This document shows positions 1 through 6,034 of a stretch of 6,177 nucleotides of DNA, in pieces. Each line of letters begins with the position of its first letter. Within the stretch, counting starts at the first letter, position 1. The notes under the pieces are model-generated. The model was not told where the DNA came from, ran no database searches, and saw only the letters and a program-made list of their open reading frames with translations. This stretch comes from Nitrospina sp. (lineage in GTDB: Bacteria; Nitrospinota; Nitrospinia; Nitrospinales; VA-1). The stretch covers positions 1 through 6,177 of the forward strand of contig JABGTQ010000343.1 in NCBI GenBank assembly GCA_018647025.1, in the 5' to 3' direction. A program made the translations under genes and the position numbers.

Positions 1-1674
1 CTTTTTGAGGATCGCATCAGCGGAATTATTTATATGGAACCGCTGAAATCAATATTATTTAGTGAAGCCCCCTTAGGGCGTGGAATGCCTTACAATCATC
101 TCACCATGGTTATCCGGAGAAGTGTTTTTGAAAAAATAGGCCTATTCAAACTTCATTACAAAATCACAATGGATTTTGAGTGGGTCTGTAGGTTACAGAA
201 GAACAAATTAATGGGACATTATCTGAGTGGGAAGCCTGTAGTGCAGATGGATGGAGGTGGTGTTTCTTCCACCACAGAGCAATTGGTGATGTGGGAATCA
301 TTCAAAGCTCTCATAGAAAACCGCCTTTTGAATCCAAAAAATATCCTTGGTATTATAGAGAGAAGTATTCTTTATCTCGGGCGAATCTTGCTGGAAACCT
401 TGGGAATGACTGGAACTCTGGGCTGGCTTAAAAGGAAAAAACATAATTCAACTTGGCAAAGGTCAAATGTACTGGAACTAAAAAATAATCACCCTACAGT
501 TAAATCATTACCTAAACACATTTTTCCTGATGTTTCATCTCTAAGTAGGTCAATATCATCCCAAAAAAGAATTGGTTTAAACGGTTTGCTTATTCATGAT
601 TATCCAACCGGATTGAGTAGATACAGCTATGAACTGATACATAGAATGTTAACTCATTTTAAAGGAAATACCATAGCTTATTCCACATCTCCTGAATTGA
701 CCAAAGAGTTTCCGGAGTCAACTAACAGCAGCGTGCCTCCATTCCATTACCCCGCTAATTTTAGATCAAACAGCGTTCGCTTAAGTTGGGAACAGGTCGG
801 CTTACGTTATGCATGTTACAAAGACAAACTGGATTTGCTCTATTCTCCAATAGCAGAAGGCATCTTGTTTCCTCAACTTCCACAAGTTATTACAGTACAT
901 GATTTGCTGCCCTTTCATTATCCAAGTCTGCTCCCACGCTGGGTTCCTTATTACGAATATTTTCTACCTGCTATTATCAGAGGAAGTGCTGCTGTAGTTT
1001 GCGTCTCTGAATTTACTCGCCAGGAAATCCTTGAGCGTTATCCAAGAGTTCCGGAAGAAAAATTAAAAGTTATTCATGGTGGAGCAGACCTAAATAGATT
1101 TCGGCCATGTCCACCCGGAATGATCAACAAGCACTACGATTTAAATGAATATCTCTTGTGTGTTGGTGAAGTTCGTCCCTATAAGAATATGGAAAATATT
1201 TTCCGGGCCTTGGAACTGTGGCCTGATGGACCAAAACTCGCCATCTCAGGGAAAATCACAGGCGAACACAAAGCACTATTGGATAATTTGGCACATTCCC
1301 TAAAAATTGAAAACCGAATTATCTGGTTGGGTTATATCCCGGATAATTTGCTGCCAAACCTTTATTCTGAAGCAATAGCATTTATTTTTCCGAGTCTCTA
1401 TGAAGGTTTCGGATTACCAATTATTGAGGCTATGGCCTGCGGATGCCCTGCAATTAGTTCCAATCGAGGCAGCCTGAGGGAAATTGGCGGTGACGCTGCC
1501 CATTTTTTTGACCCAATGGAAATAAGCGACATGGCGGAATCAATCCAGAAAGTCTGCGAAGACACGGAGTACCGTCAGACACTTGCTCAGCGTGGACCAG
1601 AGCATGCGATTAAATTCACCTGGGAATCTTCATTCACAAAACACATGGCATTGTTTGATACGATTTTGAATTAA
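1..1674 (+). CDS. Bifunctional GT2-GT4 glycosyltransferase, 5' end outside the window
   Basis: The reading frame is open to the left edge: FEDRISGIIY precedes the ATG at 34, so that ATG is probably internal and the gene begins upstream. Counting from it, residues 1-125 look like the C-terminal half of a GT2 (GT-A fold) transferase: GMPYNHLTMVIRRSVFEKIG, then an acidic DFEW motif at 47-50 where GT2 enzymes usually carry a D-Y/F-D/E motif. A polar linker (about 130-178) leads to a complete GT-B, GT4-type domain at 179-546. It starts with RIGLNGLLIHDYPTGLSRYS and has the donor-site EGFGLPIIEAMACG with the EX7E pair E457/E465. The usual role is stepwise transfer of two sugars from nucleotide-sugar donors to a lipid-linked repeat unit at the cytoplasmic membrane face. 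Donor and acceptor sugars cannot be read from sequence. The stop TAA at 1672-1674 abuts a flippase remnant, so GT and flippase were probably once one transcription unit. GT4 call strong; GT2 call good though the nucleotide-binding half is not visible. Confidence 0.88.
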   Translation, partial: LFEDRISGIIYMEPLKSILFSEAPLGRGMPYNHLTMVIRRSVFEKIGLFKLHYKITMDFEWVCRLQKNKLMGHYLSGKPVVQMDGGGVSSTTEQLVMWESFKALIENRLLNPKNILGIIERSILYLGRILLETLGMTGTLGWLKRKKHNSTWQRSNVLELKNNHPTVKSLPKHIFPDVSSLSRSISSQKRIGLNGLLIHDYPTGLSRYSYELIHRMLTHFKGNTIAYSTSPELTKEFPESTNSSVPPFHYPANFRSNSVRLSWEQVGLRYACYKDKLDLLYSPIAEGILFPQLPQVITVHDLLPFHYPSLLPRWVPYYEYFLPAIIRGSAAVVCVSEFTRQEILERYPRVPEEKLKVIHGGADLNRFRPCPPGMINKHYDLNEYLLCVGEVRPYKNMENIFRALELWPDGPKLAISGKITGEHKALLDNLAHSLKIENRIIWLGYIPDNLLPNLYSEAIAFIFPSLYEGFGLPIIEAMACGCPAISSNRGSLREIGGDAAHFFDPMEISDMAESIQKVCEDTEYRQTLAQRGPEHAIKFTWESSFTKHMALFDTILN

Positions 1675-1879
1675 ATGCTTCACACAATCTAAAATACCGC
1701 CTGAAATTAATTTCCAACTTATTCGCACTTCCCGGATTCCGTAAATATTTTGCAAACACATCTTGGCTTTTGGGTGAGAGGGTGCTCCGGATTGTAGTTT
1801 CACTATTTGTCGGCATTTACGTCGCTCGTTATCTGGGTCCGGAACGTTTTGGTTTATTGAGTTACACACTGAGTTTTGT
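1480..1879 (+). repeat. Left copy of a 400-base imperfect direct repeat (GT4 3' end plus flippase 5' end)
   Basis: This stretch aligns without a single gap to 5635-6034 at a constant offset of 4155 bases. Hand counting gives 39 mismatches in the inner 349 bases (1531-1879, about 89% identity) and 17 in the outer 51 (1480-1530). Similarity stops sharply on the right after the shared GAGTTTTGT at 1871-1879, which is the left boundary of the intervening cassette. It fades more gradually on its 5' side. The repeat spans the last 65 codons of the GT4 gene and the first 60 of the flippase gene. Confidence 0.95.
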
Positions 1880-1886
1880 GTTGTAA
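1701..1886 (+). pseudogene. Truncated 5' fragment of a Wzx-type flippase gene
   Basis: Read from the CTG at 1701, this frame encodes 60 residues that match the start of the downstream flippase at 55 of 60 positions, including the core GFRKYFANTSWLLGER and VARYLGPERFGLLSYTLS. The match ends at codon 60, then TTG and TAA (1884-1886) follow. Only the N-terminal segment and the first one to two membrane helices of a normally 12-14 helix protein remain, so it cannot transport. The codon matching the downstream ATG start is CTG here, and the second Met codon is ATT, so normal translation is doubtful as well. It lies 26 bases after the GT gene stop, the place where the intact flippase would have been before the cassette arrived. 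Confidence 0.88.
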
Positions 1887-2257
1887 GGTAATAATTAGTT
1901 ATAAAGATTAAAAGAAATGAAAGTAGTAATTATTAATCCTTGTTATAACGAGGCTGATAGACTAGATGTAAATAAGTTTATAGACTACCTTTCTCAAAAT
2001 ACACATCTACATTTTCTCTTCGTAGATGATGGAAGCACTAACAATACCAGCAGAATCATTAATCAGATACTATCAAAGTTTAGTTCTCTAATTTGAATAT
2101 AAAATTATTAACAACGGTAAAATACATGACTTCTGTTATCTAATATTTGCTATAGAAAATTGACTTTGATTATCTAAAAAGTAGATATTATGTTAAAAGA
2201 TTTTTTCTCTATATTTATATGTCCCACTTTAGGTTTAACTCTTGACTGATAATTATA
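1887..2257 (+). other. AT-rich gap between flippase remnant and GT-C gene
   Basis: This 371-base stretch contains no intact gene. It holds the GT2 remnant at 1917-2096 (separate entry). After that remnant's stop, a +1 frame (from about 2093) reads FEYKIINNGKIHDF. This could be a frameshifted continuation, because related GT2 enzymes have an N-x-GK-A-E-A-V-R segment at this point. A 29-codon open stretch at 2156-2245 (KIDFDYLKSRYYVKRFF...) might be another scrap of coding DNA but resembles nothing I can name. A 6-base inverted repeat, TATCTA/TAGATA with an AAAAG spacer, sits at 2171-2187. Base composition is very low in G+C (13 of 60 in 2101-2160). The promoter of the cassette genes, if they have their own, should lie here, but no convincing one is visible. 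Confidence 0.6.
1917..2096 (+). pseudogene. N-terminal remnant of a DPM1/ALG5-like GT2 glycosyltransferase
   Basis: An ATG at 1917 opens a 59-codon frame ending at TGA 2094-2096. It reads MKVVIINPCYNEADRL, a short spacer, then FLFVDDGSTNNT. The P-C-Y-N-E and V-D-D-G-S-T motifs are the nucleotide-sugar-binding start of a GT2 domain. They align with PCYNEEERL and CFVDDGSTDGT in the intact GT2 gene at 4447-5238. The DAD motif, the acceptor region and the C-terminus are all missing, so it is not a functional transferase. It is not a duplicate of the downstream gene in any recent sense, since the protein sequences differ at many positions outside the motifs. It probably represents an earlier occupant of the site or debris from cassette exchange. 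Weak A-rich DNA precedes the ATG, with no strong ribosome-binding site. Confidence 0.82.
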
Positions 2258-4450
2258 ATGGCCAACAAAAGTACAGTCCTGTGGCTTAGCGGAATAATGG
2301 TGCTTGGAGCCATTTTCCGTCTATCTATATTCAACTTAGAACCTTTGTTTATGGATTCTGCGTATTATGCTTCCTTAGGACGAGCTATTGCGGAAGGCGA
2401 CTACCTGCTTCAAGTCAATCATATGAGTGACAAACCACCTTTATTTTTTTATATTCAGGCACTTTGTTTTGAGTTGTTTGGTGTCTCGGAATCCGTTGCG
2501 GTTCTTCCAAGTTTTTTAGGAGGAATGATTAGCATAGGCATAATCTATTTATTAGGAAGAGATTTAAAAAACCCCGTTGCAGGTTTTTTAGCGGCTTTTC
2601 TTTATGCAATCTCTCCCGGTAGCGTTTGGCTTTCAGCATGGGGGCTCATAGATTCTCTATTCATGACTGTTATCTTGTTGTCTTTTTGGACATTAATACA
2701 TCGTCGATTTTACTGGACAGGTTTTTTGATTGGGATAGCTTTTGGGATGAAACAAACAATCCTTTCCTTCGGACCGCTCTATTTCCTCTGTCTACTAATA
2801 ATAGAATTCCATCATCATTCCGGAAAACAGGCCCTAAATTCCATATCAAAATCTGTTTTCAAAATGATGCCCGGCTTTTTTTCTGTTTTTTTACCAGTTC
2901 TATATTGGAGCATGTTTTTAACCAGTGAAAGGATGAAACTTTTCAAATATGTATTGGACTTTATTTCAGGCACAGATAACACCGATTTTATGGGGGCACC
3001 TATTGGGCGCCTCTCAAGCATTCAAAGCGATTTGGGGGAAGTTTTCGGTTTGAGTTGGCACTGGATAATTGGATTATGGGTGCTATCTTTATTTTTTTTC
3101 CTTGGAAAATTATATAGTAAATGGCAGACCCAAAAACCATTTGAATTATCAGTAAAACTTCTTCTTTGCATAAATATTTTTATATTATTTTTCTTTTACT
3201 TGCTTATTTTTGTAGCTCGTAAATACATTGGTTTTTGGTATGTTTTTCCTATTTTCCCTTTCCTGATTTTGACGGGAAGCATTACTTTAATAGAACTCAT
3301 AAACACCAGATATTTAAATTGGAATAGAAATACAAGAGGAAAGATAATAATAAGTATCTTGGGGGCGGTTACTTTAATAGGTGCCTTTTCATCTGCAACT
3401 GCAAGAGTTAGTCAAATTGGCGAAAATTTAAGGAATAGTCCTATTCAAGGGGCTCAAGAGATTATAAAAGAAATAAAACCTTATTTGCAGAATGGGAATA
3501 ATTTTATTTTTGAAGAAACTCTGGGTTGGATGCTGCACTACTATCTTTTTGGAGAAAAATACAGGAACCTTCACTATGATTTTGGTGATCAAAACATGCA
3601 AAATATGAAAAATATTCTTTTACAAGAACCGTATACTAATTTTTACGTTCTACTTTATCGTCCTCGCTATGGTGATATTGTACCTATGAACCAAATATTA
3701 TCACCGGAGTATAGAGTTGAAGAAATTTTTCGTAATAAAAGAGACAACTTCCGATTTTTTAAAATCTTTTCAATTTTTCCAGTATCTCTTAACAACACAC
3801 AAAAACTTCCTGAGGAATGGGGAAAAGAATGGGAAACTTGGTGGTATAATATCTTATTCAAAAAGTGGCCCGAGGCAAAAAACATAGAAATTTCTAGACA
3901 TTGGAATGAGACAGCAAAGGAATTTGAAGTAAAGTTAGTGGCAGAGCAAGTCCCCTTCAACAAAAAAGATTTAGTAGTAAGCAAAATGCAGATCTCGATT
4001 AAATCTCCAAAACCAAGTATTGCTCCTTCAATATTTTACAATTGGCCAATTTTTCAAGAGCATCAAGGGATTTCTATGCAATTGTTGATAAATGGAGAAA
4101 CAATGGAAAAATCTATATTAGATAAATTTAAACAGGTCAATAAAATACAATTTCGCACAGAACAATCTTTTACAAATATTCATGCTTTTGGCAAAATGGA
4201 TTCAACCTCGTTGGAAATCGAAACTGATGTTCAGTTAAAATTAGAGTCGGAACTTGTTCGTGTTGAAATTCAGCGTTTTCTTCTCAATAGCTGGGATTTA
4301 ACTTGGCTGACTAATCTGTTCAAAAATCATCCAATTCCTCCTTTAAAGATAAATGCCTACCCATCACTAGAGCTTCGGCTAGCAAATATTAAACAACAGA
4401 ATGGGCTGATTACGATTGATTATAATGCCCCAGAAAGACTGAGTCAATGA
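2258..4450 (+). CDS. GT-C membrane glycosyltransferase (GT39/ArnT-like) with extra C-terminal LmeA/DUF2993-like domain
   Basis: This 730-residue integral membrane protein looks like a polyprenyl-phosphate-sugar-dependent transferase acting on the outer face of the inner membrane. Hydrophobic helices are visible at about 7-26, 83-100, 107-145 (two), 152-182, 203-222, 264-283, 300-320, 325-347 and 362-380. The first external loop carries FMDSAYYASLGRAIAEGDY, with D33 in the place of the GT-C catalytic/metal-binding acid. It is followed by SDKPPLFFYIQAL (57-69), a hallmark of GT39/ArnT-like enzymes. Residues 383-505 form a typical short soluble segment. Residues about 515-730 are additional: these enzymes usually have 500-600 residues. 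This tail (WGKEWETWW, KEFEVKLVAEQVPF, then strands ending PPLKINAYPSLELRLANI and NGLITIDY) has the strand pattern I associate with DUF2993/LmeA-like lipid-binding domains; this part is inference. No Shine-Dalgarno is evident before the ATG, which is kept because the hydrophobic N-terminal helix begins directly after it. The stop overlaps the next gene's start (ATGA). Confidence 0.85.
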   Translation: MANKSTVLWLSGIMVLGAIFRLSIFNLEPLFMDSAYYASLGRAIAEGDYLLQVNHMSDKPPLFFYIQALCFELFGVSESVAVLPSFLGGMISIGIIYLLGRDLKNPVAGFLAAFLYAISPGSVWLSAWGLIDSLFMTVILLSFWTLIHRRFYWTGFLIGIAFGMKQTILSFGPLYFLCLLIIEFHHHSGKQALNSISKSVFKMMPGFFSVFLPVLYWSMFLTSERMKLFKYVLDFISGTDNTDFMGAPIGRLSSIQSDLGEVFGLSWHWIIGLWVLSLFFFLGKLYSKWQTQKPFELSVKLLLCINIFILFFFYLLIFVARKYIGFWYVFPIFPFLILTGSITLIELINTRYLNWNRNTRGKIIISILGAVTLIGAFSSATARVSQIGENLRNSPIQGAQEIIKEIKPYLQNGNNFIFEETLGWMLHYYLFGEKYRNLHYDFGDQNMQNMKNILLQEPYTNFYVLLYRPRYGDIVPMNQILSPEYRVEEIFRNKRDNFRFFKIFSIFPVSLNNTQKLPEEWGKEWETWWYNILFKKWPEAKNIEISRHWNETAKEFEVKLVAEQVPFNKKDLVVSKMQISIKSPKPSIAPSIFYNWPIFQEHQGISMQLLINGETMEKSILDKFKQVNKIQFRTEQSFTNIHAFGKMDSTSLEIETDVQLKLESELVRVEIQRFLLNSWDLTWLTNLFKNHPIPPLKINAYPSLELRLANIKQQNGLITIDYNAPERLSQ

Positions 4451-5238
4451 AGACAAAACTGCTTTTCAAATTCAGTACTGGAATCGTTGTACCCTGTTAT
4501 AATGAAGAAGAGAGGCTCCAACTTTCAGAATTTTCTAGATTCTTCAAAACAGATAACACCACCTTTTTTTGCTTTGTAGATGATGGAAGTACTGATGGTA
4601 CAAAAAAAATTTTAGCTGATTTTGCAAAAAAAAATCCAGAACGAGTTCAAGCTGTCTTCCTCTCTTGCAATCAAGGAAAAGCAGAAGCAGTTAGACAGGG
4701 AGTTAAAACTTTGCTTAAAACTCATAAGTTCAAGTTCGTAGGGTATTGGGATGCTGATTTAGCTACCCCGCTTTCAACGATTATTGAGTTTATAGAAAAG
4801 TTTCAAATTAGCCGAGCATTGGTAGCTGTTTGTGGCTCCAGAATATTGCGGTTAGGAGCTTCTATCCACCGTTCGGTTTTTAGACACTACTTTGGACGGA
4901 TCTTCGCAACGGTAGCAAGTTATATCCTGAATATTCCCGTTTATGACACGCAATGTGGGGCTAAAATATTTAGTGCAGAACATGCGGGGTTGATATTTTC
5001 CGAGCATTTTATTTCACGTTGGTTCTTTGACATAGAATTGTTTGCTCGCAGCATTGAACTAATGGGACGGGATAAAACAGTTAACTCAATTTATGAATTG
5101 CCATTGGCCAAATGGCATGATCAAGGTGAGTCAAAAGTCACTTGGGGTAGTATTATAAGGACACCAGTAGATTTGTTTCTAATTTTCTATCATTACCGAA
5201 ATCGTATTACTAATTTCTCTAAGTCAGACACCACTTAA
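4447..5238 (+). CDS. DPM1/ALG5-like GT2: polyprenyl-phosphate sugar synthase
   Basis: This 263-residue protein is a complete GT2 domain without obvious membrane helices. In order it shows PCYNEEERL (16-24), VDDGSTDGT (44-52, UDP/GDP-sugar binding), NQGKAEAVRQG (75-85), YWDADLATPL (100-109) with the metal-binding D102-A-D104, VYDTQCGAKIF (165-175), and RWFFDIELFAR (191-201). The last two motifs are characteristic of the dolichyl/polyprenyl-phosphate mannose or glucose synthase group. Such enzymes transfer one sugar from a nucleotide donor to polyprenyl phosphate at the cytoplasmic membrane face. Sugar identity cannot be told from sequence. The start ATG overlaps the stop of the GT-C gene (ATGA, 4447-4450), implying translational coupling and joint function: this enzyme would make the lipid-linked donor that the GT-C protein uses. 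A separate flippase for the lipid-sugar (GtrA-like) is not present in the window. An ordinary repeat-unit glycosyltransferase is the alternative. Confidence 0.87.
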   Translation: MKTKLLFKFSTGIVVPCYNEEERLQLSEFSRFFKTDNTTFFCFVDDGSTDGTKKILADFAKKNPERVQAVFLSCNQGKAEAVRQGVKTLLKTHKFKFVGYWDADLATPLSTIIEFIEKFQISRALVAVCGSRILRLGASIHRSVFRHYFGRIFATVASYILNIPVYDTQCGAKIFSAEHAGLIFSEHFISRWFFDIELFARSIELMGRDKTVNSIYELPLAKWHDQGESKVTWGSIIRTPVDLFLIFYHYRNRITNFSKSDTT

Positions 5239-5634
5239 GAAAATTCGACTCAACAGAATTGAAGTATAATAGGATTGAAATGGTGCATATAGAGATGGTA
5301 GAAGACATTATTTATGGCATTTAAAGTGGACCTAAAATTAATAAAGGTGATATTCTACTCCTTCTTCCAAATTCAACAACTTCTCAGGAAGAAAATTTGT
5401 CAAAAATTCATAAGTTGCAGTTAAGTGAAATAAAGCACACGAAATCACAGAATTAGTTTGAATTTCATGAATTCAGACATTCTTGGAAATATCTCATGCT
5501 GATTAATAATCCAAATCTACTAGACACAAGGATGGTATATCAAGAGGTTGATTATGCAATATATTAAGTAGTTTAGTGAAATAGTTTAACACAAATTTTA
5601 ATACCAATGATGCCATGAAAAAGCTGGTTTGTAG
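5239..5634 (+). other. AT-rich gap with no intact gene; possible decayed reading frame at 5280-5567
   Basis: Nothing here can be called a gene. One + frame starting at ATG 5280 runs 95 codons to TAA 5565-5567 with only two internal stops (TAA 5322, TAG 5454). It reads MVHIEMVEDIIYGI, stop, then GPKINKGDILLLLPNSTTSQ, and after the second stop a segment with KYLMLINNPNLLDTRMVYQE. It could be the remains of a small gene, but I do not recognise a family, and AT-rich DNA can give such stretches by chance. No rho-independent terminator (GC stem plus T-run) follows the GT2 stop at 5238. The 3' edge passes into the GT4 remnant, where similarity to the left repeat starts just after an in-frame TAG at 5632-5634. 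Confidence 0.5.
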
Positions 5635-5829
5635 GAAATAGTTGGAAAGGCCGCTCATCTTTTTGATCCTCTGAAAATGCGCAAAATGGAGGAATCAATC
5701 CAGAAAATCTGCGCATATACCGAGTACCGTCAAACACTTGCTCAGCGTGGACCAGAGCATGCAATTAAATTCACCTGGGAAACCTCCTTAAAAAAGCACA
5801 TGGCATTGCTTGAAACGGTTTTGAATTAA
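5635..5829 (+). pseudogene. Decapitated 3' end of a GT4 glycosyltransferase gene
   Basis: The frame from 5635 reads EIVGKAAHLFDPLKMRKMEE and continues to TAA 5827-5829. It matches the last 65 residues of the GT4 gene at 1-1674 (EIGGDAAHFFDP... onward); the final 47 residues are identical at 37 positions, including TEYRQTLAQRGPEHAIKFTW. Everything upstream of this C-terminal helix region is missing, including the EX7E donor site. An in-frame TAG lies immediately before it, so there is no translatable gene. It keeps the same spacing to the flippase start as the left copy (26 bases from stop to start codon), which shows that a GT4-flippase pair was the ancestral order in the source of this copy too. 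Confidence 0.9.
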
Positions 5830-6034
5830 ATGCTTCGCACAATCTAAAAATCCTCATGAAATTAATGCCCAACTTATTCGCACGTCCAGGTTTCCGTAAA
5901 TACTTTGCAAACACTTCCTGGCTTTTGGGTGAGCGGGTGCTCCGGATGGTTGTTTCACTATTTGTCGGTATTTACGTCGCTCGTTATCTTGGACCTGAAC
6001 GCTTTGGTTTACTGAGTTACACACTGAGTTTTGT
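5635..6034 (+). repeat. Right copy of the 400-base imperfect direct repeat
   Basis: This is the partner of 1480-1879, at a fixed offset of 4155 bases with no gaps. Its 5' part is the GT4 remnant and its 3' part is the start of the intact flippase gene. After 6034 the flippase frame simply continues (WLFSSLASFGLDD...), while the left copy is interrupted at the equivalent point. Mismatches in the flippase part are mostly at third codon positions: 13 of 18 by hand count do not change the amino acid. Confidence 0.95.

Noticed and set aside
1675..1692. Five-codon open frame (ATGCTTCACACAATCTAA) directly after the GT stop, also present in the right copy at 5830-5847 with one base changed
   Set aside because: Its conservation is explained by lying inside the direct repeat; the same bases are also open in the flippase frame. 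No evidence that it is a translated leader.
1630..1869. Reverse-strand open frames across the GT4/flippase junction
   Set aside because: The + strand here is explained by two recognised coding frames with synonymous divergence between copies; the reverse frames show no motif.
2171..2187. Inverted repeat TATCTA-AAAAG-TAGATA ahead of the GT-C gene, possible operator or terminator
   Set aside because: Only six A/T-rich pairs and no T-run directly after it; such hairpins are frequent by chance in DNA this AT-rich.
2160..2187. Promoter-like TTGACT, 16 bases, TAGATA
   Set aside because: The -10 box is poor and the spacing short; one of several equally weak matches in the same AT-rich gap, and a different consensus would apply if the host is from the Bacteroidota.
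3667..3984. 105-codon reverse-strand open frame inside the GT-C gene
   Set aside because: Lies entirely within a well-supported gene, has no recognisable motif, and reads as the antisense shadow of it.
5573..5764. 63-codon reverse-strand frame over the GT4 remnant
   Set aside because: Antisense to a recognisable + strand remnant; no independent support.
1480..6034. Composite transposon or IS-flanked cassette
   Set aside because: The direct repeats consist of ordinary GT4 and flippase coding sequence; there is no transposase, no terminal inverted repeats and no short target-site duplication.
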